From: Dethiosulfovibrio salsuginis
GTDB lineage: Bacteria > Synergistota > Synergistia > Synergistales > Dethiosulfovibrionaceae
Assembly (NCBI RefSeq): GCF_900177735.1
Contig: NZ_FXBB01000014.1
Coordinates: 1 to 64,000, forward strand
Direction of reading: 5' to 3'
Length of the DNA: 64,000 bases
Shown: positions 1-8,198 of the stretch, one piece after another
Layout of the letters: every line of letters begins with the position of its first letter
Numbering within the stretch: the first letter of the stretch is position 1
Made by a program: the position numbers and the translations under genes
Notes under the pieces: generated by a model
What the model was told of the DNA's origin: nothing
Databases searched by the model: none
Seen by the model: the letters and a program-made list of their open reading frames with translations, nothing else

Positions 1-745
1 AGTCGAGCCGACTAAGCCGGAGGCAGCGGCACAGCCCGACAGGCTTCTTCCGTCCGATACTGCGGTCGTTGCCGAGGTCGTCAAGCCAGAGCCACCGACC
101 AGCATCGGGCTAAGAGTCGGTGGAACACCGGAGTCGGTGAGTCCTTTGGATCAGTCGACACCATCCGAGGTAACGACTCAGGCCGATCCAATAGAGCCGG
201 AGCTGATGGTCCCAAAGGCCCATCCTTCGACGGAGCTCCCTGCGTCAACGGCAAAGCCCGAGGCATTAAAGACAGCCTCTCCAATAAGGGCAGATCAAGC
301 CCCCACCCCGAGCGGTGAGGTCGCTTCCTCTATAAAACTGGAAGGCATTCCAGTGATGGCAGAGCCACAGACCCAAGTCGAGCCGACTAAGCCGGAGGCA
401 GCGGCACAGCCCGACAGGCTTCTTCCGTCCGATACTGCGGTCGTTGCCGAGGTCGTCAAGCCAGAGCCACTTATCGGCATTGGGTTAGGCATTGGTGGGT
501 CGTCGGAGTCGGTGAGTCCTTTGAACCAGCCGACATTACTCGAGGTAACTACTCAGGCTGACCCCATAGAGCTGGAGACCGTGATTCCAAATACACAGTC
601 TTCATTGGCTGAGACTCCAGCGGCATTGATCAAACCGGAAATAGGCTCTACCGTAAAGGCCGATCAACCCTTCTCCCCAAGCGGTGAGGTAGCTTTATCA
701 GCAAAACCGAGTGGAACTCAGCCTGTTTCAGTCGTAGCGGAACCG
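1..745 (+). repeat. Tandem 375-bp in-frame repeat in fliK
   Basis: Bases 1-95 recur identically at 376-470, and the sequence after them is still recognisably related (GTGAGTCCTTT at 137 and again at 512). The offset is 375 bases at first and 369 near the motif AGCGGTGAGGT (311 and 680), so one copy carries a two-codon indel. The unit is about 123-125 residues and keeps frame. Copy A may itself follow further copies upstream of the window. Expansion of such units would lengthen the FliK ruler region. Confidence 0.85.
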
Positions 746-1552
746 TCCCAGGTTGCCCATGCTGCCACCGCTGTAGCTCAGGAAGCGGTTCCACATAGGA
801 TAAAGATAGTAACCCCTAGAACCGTCCAGTCCAGAGGATATTCGGTATCCTCTGAGCCCGCCTCTCTATCGAACATGGAGGAAGGTAAGGCCAACTCCCT
901 GTCGGAGCCTAAGGCAAAGGAAGCCCCGATGTTCCTCTCCAGCTGGACACCGGAGAAAAGGGATGAAAAGTTTCAGCCCGTTGCGGAAATATCCGAAAAT
1001 AAACCAGAGGATAGCTTCCAAAAGGTCTTCGATAAGGGGCTTGAAAACCTTGTGGTACAGACTGACGTCAGGCAGTCGGTCCAGCCAAAATCGGAGCCCC
1101 TTCCGACCCAGACGATGTATCTACCTCAGAAAGGGCCCGACGCCCTTCCTCACGGTCTGGTCCAGGTGGTCCGCCACGTCATGGCCGACGGAACCCAAAA
1201 GGCCACCGTCATAATAGACCCTCCTGCATTAGGAAGGGTTGAGGTTGAAGTCAGAGCCACATCGACGGGCATAGAGGCCAGCTTCAAAGTGGACAGTGCC
1301 CAGGTTCGGGAGATGATAAAGCCCCAGATCCCTGTCCTTCAGGATATGCTGTCCCAGCAGGGCATAGTGGCTTCCTCTATCAGCGTCGATATCAGGCAGG
1401 GCGACGAAAGACGTTCCCCCTGGAGAGATAGCCTAGACTCTATAAAGCTCCGCAGGAGAAAAGGAGCCTCCGAGGAAGAGGAACTGGAGATCCCCTTGAT
1501 GGATACAGCCAGGTTGGACATGGAAAGAGGCGTCCTTCAGTGGTACGCATAA
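1..1552 (+). CDS. fliK: Flagellar hook-length control protein FliK (5' end missing)
   Basis: The reading frame is open from base 2 and ends at 1552, so the true start lies before the window; the first GTG at 137 is internal. Long Pro/Glu/Ala/Thr-rich disordered stretches cover the N-terminal part, as in FliK molecular rulers. The C-terminal part (about bases 1150-1420, containing VIIDPPALGRVEVEV and later LSQQGIVASSISVDI) matches the Flg_hook domain that contacts FlhB to switch export specificity. FliK is secreted during hook assembly and sets hook length. It is followed 16 bases later by flgD, the usual fliK-flgD-flgE order. The N-terminal region holds a roughly 125-residue direct duplication, listed separately. 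Family call is confident; total length is unknown. Confidence 0.9.
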   Translation, partial: VEPTKPEAAAQPDRLLPSDTAVVAEVVKPEPPTSIGLRVGGTPESVSPLDQSTPSEVTTQADPIEPELMVPKAHPSTELPASTAKPEALKTASPIRADQAPTPSGEVASSIKLEGIPVMAEPQTQVEPTKPEAAAQPDRLLPSDTAVVAEVVKPEPLIGIGLGIGGSSESVSPLNQPTLLEVTTQADPIELETVIPNTQSSLAETPAALIKPEIGSTVKADQPFSPSGEVALSAKPSGTQPVSVVAEPSQVAHAATAVAQEAVPHRIKIVTPRTVQSRGYSVSSEPASLSNMEEGKANSLSEPKAKEAPMFLSSWTPEKRDEKFQPVAEISENKPEDSFQKVFDKGLENLVVQTDVRQSVQPKSEPLPTQTMYLPQKGPDALPHGLVQVVRHVMADGTQKATVIIDPPALGRVEVEVRATSTGIEASFKVDSAQVREMIKPQIPVLQDMLSQQGIVASSISVDIRQGDERRSPWRDSLDSIKLRRRKGASEEEELEIPLMDTARLDMERGVLQWYA

Positions 1553-1568
1553 AAAGGAGTGAGACCTT

Positions 1569-2024
1569 ATGACCACCGTAAATCCCTATTCATCGGTAAA
1601 CGCAGCTTCGTCTTTCACAAATCAGTCCAGGGAGATAAAAAACGCCATGGACAAAGACGATTTTCTAAAACTCTACATAGAACAGCTTAAAAATCAGGAT
1701 CCTATGGAGCCAATGGACAGCAACCAGATGGCAGCCCAGTTCTCCCAGTTCAGCACCGTCGAACAGCTCATAAACATGAACACCACCATGGAGCAGATGG
1801 TATCCCTACAGCTAGGCAACGCCGTAGGCTACATAGGTTTTGAGGTCACCTACTCCGCCAACACCATCGACGATGAAGGCAACGTTATAACCGAGGAAAA
1901 GACGGGCATAGTAAAGTCCATCTCCCATAAAAACGGATCGGTTATCCTGAAAATGCTGGACGGCTCTGAGGCGGAGATGGACAGGATAATCTCGGTGCAG
2001 GTTCCCGGAACCTCGGATAGTTAG
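1569..2024 (+). CDS. flgD: Flagellar hook assembly scaffold FlgD
   Basis: FlgD caps the growing hook and allows FlgE subunits to assemble; it is removed when the hook is finished. The 151-residue product carries the conserved N-terminal signature (DDFLKLYIEQLKNQDPMEPM at about residues 30-49, then NQMAAQFSQFSTVEQL). The C-terminal part is short, about 55 residues with a small beta-rich segment (GYIGFEVTY...GIVKSISHKNGSVILKM), so it lacks the full Tudor/FnIII pair of the 230-residue enteric proteins; short forms are common outside Proteobacteria. The ATG at 1569 is preceded by AAGGAG. It sits between fliK and the hook genes. Confidence 0.93.
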   Translation: MTTVNPYSSVNAASSFTNQSREIKNAMDKDDFLKLYIEQLKNQDPMEPMDSNQMAAQFSQFSTVEQLINMNTTMEQMVSLQLGNAVGYIGFEVTYSANTIDDEGNVITEEKTGIVKSISHKNGSVILKMLDGSEAEMDRIISVQVPGTSDS

Positions 2025-2025
2025 T

Positions 2026-2133
2026 ATGGTTCTTATAGCGTTTTCGTTATCACAGGCCCACCACGGACGGCGGGACATACAGAGAGGCAAGGGAATGCCG
2101 ATCTCTAAACAACTCGAAGGAGGTCGTTTTTAA
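2026..2133 (+). CDS. Possible 35-residue ORF coupled to flgE
   Basis: The 108 bases between flgD and flgE are exactly filled by an ORF from ATG 2026 to TAA 2131-2133, whose stop overlaps the hook-gene ATG (TAATG). The product would be basic (MVLIAFSLSQAHHGRRDIQR then GKGMPISKQLEGGRF). There is no clear ribosome-binding site before ATG 2026. Many Firmicutes and Thermotogae carry a small 'flagellar operon protein' (TIGR02530 family) at this position with a motif of the type FSxHAxxRxxxRxI; the resemblance here is loose and this could be a remnant or chance. Low confidence that it is translated. Confidence 0.25.
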   Translation: MVLIAFSLSQAHHGRRDIQRGKGMPISKQLEGGRF

Positions 2134-5100
2134 TGTTAAAGTCTCTTATGACCGGCGTCAGCGGAGTAAAGGTTCACCAAAAGCGTATGGACGTGGTAGG
2201 TAACAACATAGCCAACGTAAACACCACCGGATTCAAGGGCTCTTCGGTTATATTCCAGGACCTGCTCTCCCAAAACCTTAAGGGGGCTATGGCACCGGAC
2301 CAGAATAGAGGCGGAGTCAACGCCCAACAGATAGGCACAGGGGTCGGCGTAGGAGCCATAGAGACGATCCACACCCAGGGCACCGTGTCCCAGACCGGTA
2401 ACAGGACCGACATGGCCATCCAGGGAGACGGTTACTTCATCGTCCGTAGCGGTCAGGAGGATCTCTACACCAGGGCGGGAAACTTCGTCTTAGACAGCAA
2501 CTCCGACCTTGTCATGTCCGGCACCGGCTACAAGGTCCAGGGCAACGAGGTTACCATCGACGAGGACGGCAACGAGATCTGGGGCTCTACCCTGGACGAT
2601 ATAAATATCCCTCTCGGCAAAAAGATGGAGGCCAAGGCCACCTCTACTGTCGGGTATCGCTGTAACCTGGACTCAAGGGTCGACCCCTACCTGCCGTTCG
2701 GTATCCCCGAGGGGCTTAAGTTCTCTGCCCTCGACGCCAAGAAAACACCTTATACAATAGAGGTGTCCGAAGGCTCCGACGTGGACGATTTTCTCGTAGT
2801 CCGTGTCACAAACGAGACCGACAAGAGCGTTGAGATATTCAAGTTCGAGTTCGATGGCGTGGAGCAGAGTTCGAGCGACGATTCTATATATTACCCTAAG
2901 CTAAAAGATACCGACGAAACGGCTTTTAATTCGGAGACCGGTAAAATGCGTATAAGGGATCTTGAGTTCCCTCTTGGTGCCTACATGAACTACCAGGCGG
3001 TCACCATAGACGACAGCACCGGAACCAGCCATACCTACCTGGCGGAGGTTACCGAGGGCGAGAAGGACGCGGTGGTAAAACTCTGGGGCCAGGGCAAAAA
3101 CGAGATCACCGGAGCCTTACAGAAGGACTACTTCCAGTGGACCGTACCGAAGACCGACGAAGGTCTTTTCGATCCCGATAGCACCTTAAGCATCTCCACC
3201 GGAAACGATAGTGAGTTTCCCGACGAGATCAGCCTTTTCATGAACGTAGGCTCTTCGGGAAAGACCCTTAACTTCCGGGGCAACGTCAACCCCATCATTG
3301 GTCCTGCGACCAGCAACAGCGTGGTCAACAAAGACGGAAACACCGCTAGACTTGGACTGTCGACGGAGTTAACCTCGGTCTACGATATAACCGTTGGAAA
3401 TGACACCATAACCGTGGACACTTCTTTCTCGAAAAGCAACGTTGCCATAGGGGAGAGCTTCACCATGACCTTTGCTTCGGAGGCCGACGCAAACGGTACC
3501 AAAACTTCGAAGACCGCAACCTTGACCCTTCGCTGTATCGGTTTCAACGAGGCAGGGAACGGCCTCTTTCAGTGGTACGATTCCGCTGCAGCCACGCCGT
3601 CGTGGAAGGACTTTGGGGGTACCGATCCTACGGTTAGCCTTAGGCAATTTACAGCAGCAACTACAGCTGCAGACGGAGATTACACCCTGTCCTACAACGC
3701 CACCACCGGGGCCTTCTCCGTGACGCCGCCTGCGTCCTCTTATCTGCCCAGTGCGACGCCTCCTACGGCTATAGGATACGTGGAAAACTTCCAGAATCAG
3801 GCCTATCCCACGGCCTTCTCCAACATGGCCACCAACGGAAACTACGCCGTCGGCCTTAAGACACCGGAGACCTACACCGAAACCGGAGTGGGTGGTGGAA
3901 CAGACGACTTTGCTCTATCCATGTCCCTGCCCCAGTCGGTCAGCGTAGGGGAGGAGATTGAGCTTACTTTAAACACCGAGGTCACAGGAGGAACCACGAG
4001 TTCGGGGACCGCAACCCTTCATCTGAAGTGTATCTCCCTTAACTCCGCCGGAAACGCCGTCTTCCAGTGGTCTGACGATGGAGGAACCACGTGGAAGGAT
4101 TTTGCCGTCAACGGAGGGACTGACCCTGAAGTAGCTGGTTTGGATTACTACGATGCCGAGGTGGCAGACCCTACTACATCAACAGCTCCTGGCGGGTGGA
4201 CCACTTCCGCAGCTACTCCTGGCAATCCCTATACTCTAGGGTATGATCCCTCTTCTGGGTCTTTCGTGCTTGGCATGACCGATAATGGCAACGATAACAG
4301 AGTGGACCTCGCTAAGTTAACTCCTGAGACAAGTGCTAACTTAGGTACGGTTGGTTCTGACTGGACCGTAACTCCGACCCTACCTTCGGTAGTAAAGGTC
4401 GGAGACGAGATAAAACTTGACCTTGTCAGTGAAGCTGCAGGAAATTCCCCTGTTACCTCGTCGGTTGACCTTAAATGTACCGGCTTCACATCAGCTGGTG
4501 TCCCTGTGTTCCAGTGGTCAGACGATGGAGGAACAACTTGGAATGATTTCGCTTCAAAAACAGCGTTGCCAGCGGGAACTGACCCCAACATCCCGGATAT
4601 CTATTTCTACGACGGGGCAGCTTGGGGAACTTCCACGGTTTTAGGTGCCCAGGCTCAGCTCTCCTACAACCCAGCGTCCGGTGAATTTTCCTTTACCGTT
4701 CAGGATGCCGCTGCAACCACAGCTACGGTAGACTTGGATCCCCTTGTCTCCACAAGGGCTACGACGAAGATCAACCTTAACACACCTCAGGCTGGCTCTA
4801 CGACCATAAGCGGCAACGTTTGGTCGGTTAACGCCGAGCTTCCCAAGACGGTTTCAAAAGGTGAGGAGATAGAGTTAAAACTGAGAAACGGTTTGGATAA
4901 CGGAGATCCTGACCTTGACAGAACACTGAGACTCATTTGTGATGGTTTCGATGGAGCAGGTGATCCGATATTCAGGTATCACGATGGCGCTGCTTGGCAG
5001 TCTTTCGGAGTTGGTGGAGTCGGGCCTGACTTGGCCAATATGTACTACCACGATGGAACGAACTGGGAGACCTCCGATGGAACAGGAAATAGGGCTCGTC

Positions 5101-6596
5101 TCAGCTACGCCTCTGGGGTGTTTACCTTTGATATCGGCAACGGCACTGCCTTTACCGATAGCGTAGCTCTCGCCTCCATCACTGGTTCCAGAATTTTCCA
5201 CGAGCCTACCGATTTCCAGGTCCCTGCTCGGGCGGATATCGGCTATGGGTTTAAAGAGGGAGAGACTACCGACGACTTCATGACCATGACCTTGGATTAC
5301 CCCGATGCAAGTGGTATATCCGCTAAGACCGAGGAGATAAAGCTCTCCTTTAGAGGAGTCTCTACCGAGGGTAACGTAATACTTCAGCCTTCGCCCTCTA
5401 CTGTGAATATCCCTGTGGCCGATCCAGACGACCCGGACAAGCTCACCTTGCAGTCCCATAGGGTGACCTATGACCCAGCCACTGGCTCTGTCTCTTTGGT
5501 CAACGAGGCCACCGGCAAATCGGCTTGGAGCTACAGTAACTTTAAGTTCCAGACCACCGAGATAAACGGAGTTAACTATCTTGTGGACTACGATTCCTCT
5601 GGAGCGTCGGACGCCACCTACGGCGATATCGTAACTCTCTGGGGACCTAACGATCTTGGGGTTATGACTCCCTTTAAGATAAACACCACCGACCCCGAGG
5701 GACTAACCTACACCAACACCGCAGGAGAGATAGTTTACGGTGGAAGTCAGACCTTTGATGGGAATTTCTCCGGTGGCGTTAAGGTTACCGCTAAGCCATC
5801 GCCGACCGATCCGTCCAGGCTGATCTTCACCTACGACAGCAACAACGGAGGTAAGGCCATAACGACGATCAGGGAGAACTCCGCCAGCGTCCACGAGGGC
5901 AAAGGAACCATATACGATAGTCTCGGCAACGCCCACACCATGGAGGTGGCCTGGAAGAAGGTCGGCAACAACACCTGGAGCTGGGAGGCGTTCTTCCCCG
6001 ATTCTCCGGAGCTTGCCTTGAAGGAGAACAAAGGAATTCTCCTCTTCTCCGAGGATGGGAAAATCCTCTCCGGTGGCGAGAACACCATCTCAGTGGGCTT
6101 CTCCGCCATCGGTGCGGCGGACGCTGAAATAGTTCTCGACTTCTCCGGCAAATCCTTCGACAAAGACGAGATTGATGGAGTCACCCAGTACGGCTCGGCT
6201 TTCACCACCAAGCCCTACGCCCAGGACGGCTACAAAATGGGGGTGCTGAAGGACTTCTCCACCAGCAACGACGGAACCATCGTGGGGATCTACGACAACG
6301 GTCAAAACCAGGCCCTCTACAAGGTCTCCTTGGCAAAGTTCGCCAACCCTCAGGGGCTTTTGAAGAACGGAGGCACGGTGTTCTCAAAATCCATCAACTC
6401 CGGTGAGCCTTCTGTCGTCAACGCCATGGTCGAGGGAGCTGGTTCTATCGCTGGTGCATCTCTTGAATCCAGCAACGTCGATATAACCGACGAGTTCACA
6501 AACCTGATAACCACCCAGAGGGGCTTCCAGGCGAGCTCAAGGGTCATAACCACCAGCGACTCCATGCTGGAAGAGCTGCTGAACCTCAAACGATAG
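2133..6596 (+). CDS. flgE: Giant flagellar hook protein FlgE (copy 1)
   Basis: The 1487-residue product has intact hook-protein ends. At the N-terminus it has LMTGVSGVKVHQKRMDVVGN then NIANVNTTGFKGS. At the C-terminus it has VDITDEFTNLITTQRGFQAS with a coiled tail ending in LEELLNLKR. Usual FlgE proteins are 400-550 residues; the extra roughly 900 residues lie in the middle and include four related modules at about residues 415-1016, which would form surface-exposed D2/D3-like domains on the hook. It starts at ATG 2133 with a strong GAAGGAGGTC site at 2115-2124 and a TAATG overlap with the preceding small ORF. A normal-sized paralogue follows 13 bases downstream. Identity as a hook-family protein is certain; which paralogue forms the main hook cannot be told from sequence. 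Confidence 0.93.
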   Translation: MLKSLMTGVSGVKVHQKRMDVVGNNIANVNTTGFKGSSVIFQDLLSQNLKGAMAPDQNRGGVNAQQIGTGVGVGAIETIHTQGTVSQTGNRTDMAIQGDGYFIVRSGQEDLYTRAGNFVLDSNSDLVMSGTGYKVQGNEVTIDEDGNEIWGSTLDDINIPLGKKMEAKATSTVGYRCNLDSRVDPYLPFGIPEGLKFSALDAKKTPYTIEVSEGSDVDDFLVVRVTNETDKSVEIFKFEFDGVEQSSSDDSIYYPKLKDTDETAFNSETGKMRIRDLEFPLGAYMNYQAVTIDDSTGTSHTYLAEVTEGEKDAVVKLWGQGKNEITGALQKDYFQWTVPKTDEGLFDPDSTLSISTGNDSEFPDEISLFMNVGSSGKTLNFRGNVNPIIGPATSNSVVNKDGNTARLGLSTELTSVYDITVGNDTITVDTSFSKSNVAIGESFTMTFASEADANGTKTSKTATLTLRCIGFNEAGNGLFQWYDSAAATPSWKDFGGTDPTVSLRQFTAATTAADGDYTLSYNATTGAFSVTPPASSYLPSATPPTAIGYVENFQNQAYPTAFSNMATNGNYAVGLKTPETYTETGVGGGTDDFALSMSLPQSVSVGEEIELTLNTEVTGGTTSSGTATLHLKCISLNSAGNAVFQWSDDGGTTWKDFAVNGGTDPEVAGLDYYDAEVADPTTSTAPGGWTTSAATPGNPYTLGYDPSSGSFVLGMTDNGNDNRVDLAKLTPETSANLGTVGSDWTVTPTLPSVVKVGDEIKLDLVSEAAGNSPVTSSVDLKCTGFTSAGVPVFQWSDDGGTTWNDFASKTALPAGTDPNIPDIYFYDGAAWGTSTVLGAQAQLSYNPASGEFSFTVQDAAATTATVDLDPLVSTRATTKINLNTPQAGSTTISGNVWSVNAELPKTVSKGEEIELKLRNGLDNGDPDLDRTLRLICDGFDGAGDPIFRYHDGAAWQSFGVGGVGPDLANMYYHDGTNWETSDGTGNRARLSYASGVFTFDIGNGTAFTDSVALASITGSRIFHEPTDFQVPARADIGYGFKEGETTDDFMTMTLDYPDASGISAKTEEIKLSFRGVSTEGNVILQPSPSTVNIPVADPDDPDKLTLQSHRVTYDPATGSVSLVNEATGKSAWSYSNFKFQTTEINGVNYLVDYDSSGASDATYGDIVTLWGPNDLGVMTPFKINTTDPEGLTYTNTAGEIVYGGSQTFDGNFSGGVKVTAKPSPTDPSRLIFTYDSNNGGKAITTIRENSASVHEGKGTIYDSLGNAHTMEVAWKKVGNNTWSWEAFFPDSPELALKENKGILLFSEDGKILSGGENTISVGFSAIGAADAEIVLDFSGKSFDKDEIDGVTQYGSAFTTKPYAQDGYKMGVLKDFSTSNDGTIVGIYDNGQNQALYKVSLAKFANPQGLLKNGGTVFSKSINSGEPSVVNAMVEGAGSIAGASLESSNVDITDEFTNLITTQRGFQASSRVITTSDSMLEELLNLKR
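3364..5190 (+). repeat. Four tandem protein modules in large FlgE
   Basis: Four diverged modules of about 140-165 residues occur at roughly residues 415-550, 573-729, 730-874 and 875-1016. Each has an ExxEL/ExFTM-type strand, a (L)xCxGF/CIS-type strand, an AGxxxFQW(S/Y)DD-type loop, then a WxxF...DP segment and a xLSYNxxxGxFS-type strand. The FQW-type codons begin at 3567, 4062, 4509 and 4971, giving steps of 165, 149 and 154 codons. Modules 2 and 3 are closest at DNA level (TTCCAGTGGTC(T/A)GACGATGG at 4062 and 4509), pointing to recent duplication. Confidence 0.8.
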
Positions 6597-6609
6597 GATG
6601 GTGGCTTAG

Positions 6610-7923
6610 ATGATTAGATCGCTTTTGACCGGTGTTAGCGGGGTTATCGCTCACCAGAAAAAACTGGATGTGGTGGGCAACAACATAGCCAACGTCAACA
6701 CCACTGGCTTTAAAAAATCCACAGTGGCCTTTCAGGACCTCCTGTCCCAGATGGACAGAGGGGCCATGGCCCCAGACGGCAACCGAGGCGGGGTAAACCC
6801 CCGCCAGGTCGGCCTTGGTGTAAAGGTGGGGGCTATCCAGACAATTCATACTCAGGGACCTCTCACCTTTACGGGCAACAGGACCGACATGGCCATACAG
6901 GGTGAGGGTTACTTTGTGGTGAGAGCGGGGAACGAGCAGTACTACACCAGGGCAGGCAACTTCGTCCTGGACGGCAACTCCGACCTGGTCGCCTCCGGCA
7001 ACGGCTACAAGGTCCAGGGCTACGAAAAGGTCATGGGCGAGGACGGCGAGGAGATCTGGGGCGGCGGCCTGGTGGATATAAATATCCCGATGGGGCAGAA
7101 GATCGAGGCCAAGTCAACCACCTTGGTAGGGTATCGCTGTAACCTGGATGCTCGCGTTCCCAGCACCACTCCAGGTGAGGAGGCGGACCCAGAGAGCGTT
7201 CACAGAACGAGCAGCGTAATATACGATAGCCTCGGTGCTGAGCACAACATGATCACGGTCTGGACCAAGACCGGCGACAACACCTGGCAGTGGGATGTGT
7301 CCATAGAGGGAGAGGACCCGGAGGCGGAGACGCCGGAGATAGCCGTTACAGGCGGTTCTGGCACTGTTACCTTTGGTTCTGACGGCAAGATTGTGTTGGA
7401 AGAGAGCCCGGTTATCACCGTGGGTTTCTCCGCCATAGGCCTTGAGGATACGGAGATAGAGCTGGATTTCACCGGCAAGGCTTTTGGCAAAGAGACCATC
7501 GACGGCGTAACCCAGTATGGCTCTGCTTTTACGACTAAACCCTATACCCAGAATGGCTATAAAATGGGGGTTATGAACGATTTTCAGGTCTCCGAGGACG
7601 GAACTTTAGTCGGAATCTACGACAACGGTCACGTGGATTCCCTTTTCAAGGTCTCCATGGCCATGTTCTCGAACCCCCAGGGGCTCACCAAGGTCGGGGA
7701 TACCGCCTTTGCCAGATCCATAAACTCCGGTGAGCCAAATATCGTCAGTGCAACCGTCGAGGGAGCGGGCACCATCGCAGGTAGCACCACCGAGTCCAGC
7801 AACGTCGAGATAACCGAGGAGTTCACCCAGATGATCCTCGCTCAGAGGGGCTATCAGTCCAACGCAAGGGTCATAACCACCAGCGACTCGGTCCTCGAAG
7901 AGGCCATAAACCTGAAACGATAG
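6610..7923 (+). CDS. flgE: Flagellar hook protein FlgE (copy 2)
   Basis: A 437-residue hook-family protein with the N-terminal signature LLTGVSGVIAHQKKLDVVGN, NIANVNTTGFKKS and a C-terminal EEFTQMILAQRGYQSNARVI. Its length is normal for FlgE. The N-terminal ~190 and C-terminal ~230 residues closely follow those of the giant copy upstream (for example GYRCNLD, TIDGVTQYGSAFTTKPY and SSNVEITEEFT-type segments), but the four-module insertion is absent. It therefore looks like a duplication of the gene framework with loss or gain of the insert. ATG 6610 follows GGATGGTGGC. Next gene flbD begins 7 bases after the stop. Confidence 0.93.
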   Translation: MIRSLLTGVSGVIAHQKKLDVVGNNIANVNTTGFKKSTVAFQDLLSQMDRGAMAPDGNRGGVNPRQVGLGVKVGAIQTIHTQGPLTFTGNRTDMAIQGEGYFVVRAGNEQYYTRAGNFVLDGNSDLVASGNGYKVQGYEKVMGEDGEEIWGGGLVDINIPMGQKIEAKSTTLVGYRCNLDARVPSTTPGEEADPESVHRTSSVIYDSLGAEHNMITVWTKTGDNTWQWDVSIEGEDPEAETPEIAVTGGSGTVTFGSDGKIVLEESPVITVGFSAIGLEDTEIELDFTGKAFGKETIDGVTQYGSAFTTKPYTQNGYKMGVMNDFQVSEDGTLVGIYDNGHVDSLFKVSMAMFSNPQGLTKVGDTAFARSINSGEPNIVSATVEGAGTIAGSTTESSNVEITEEFTQMILAQRGYQSNARVITTSDSVLEEAINLKR

Positions 7924-7929
7924 TGTCCT

Positions 7930-8124
7930 ATGATAGAGGTCACTAGACTTAACGGGTCGGTGTTTATACTGAACGCCGGCCTGATAGAGACGGTGGAGGC
8001 GAACCCCGATACGGTGGTGACCTTGGTCAACGGTCACCGATACGTGGTTCAGGAGTCTCCTGAAGAGATAATGGAAAGGGCGGCGGCCTATCAGGAAAAA
8101 AGGTGGCCGCCCTCTTTGACGTGA
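7930..8124 (+). CDS. flbD: FlbD/SwrD family flagellar protein
   Basis: The 64-residue product has the family pattern of a short DUF/FlbD protein: MIEVTRLNGSVFILNAGLIE, then a TPDTVVTLVNGHRYVV-like stretch (here NPDTVVTLVNGHRYVV) and a helical tail. In Bacillus the orthologue SwrD raises flagellar motor power by supporting stator function, and it lies, as here, between flgE and the motor genes. Start ATG 7930 is 6 bases after the hook gene stop. The length is normal for the family. Confidence 0.88.
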   Translation: MIEVTRLNGSVFILNAGLIETVEANPDTVVTLVNGHRYVVQESPEEIMERAAAYQEKRWPPSLT

Positions 8125-8145
8125 TGGTCGTCTAGCGGTTATGAT
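8116..8145 (+). promoter_or_regulatory. Putative sigma-70-type promoter before motA
   Basis: TTGACG at 8116-8121 and TATGAT at 8140-8145 are separated by 18 bases and point toward motA, whose GTG start is at 8199. The 74-base gap between flbD and motA is one of the longest in this operon, consistent with an internal promoter. It overlaps the end of flbD. Sequence match only. Confidence 0.45.
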
Positions 8146-8198
8146 ATAGACGGACCTTTACGGTTTAGTCGATATTCGGTGAAAATGGGGGCTTCATA

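Noticed and set aside
1-745. CRISPR-like repeats
   Set aside because: The repeats in fliK are long, in frame and adjacent without spacers, so they are protein-coding duplications. No CRISPR array was seen in the window.
4875-5459. 194-codon minus-strand ORF in flgE
   Set aside because: Antisense shadow of the repeated hook modules; no ribosome site or family pattern.
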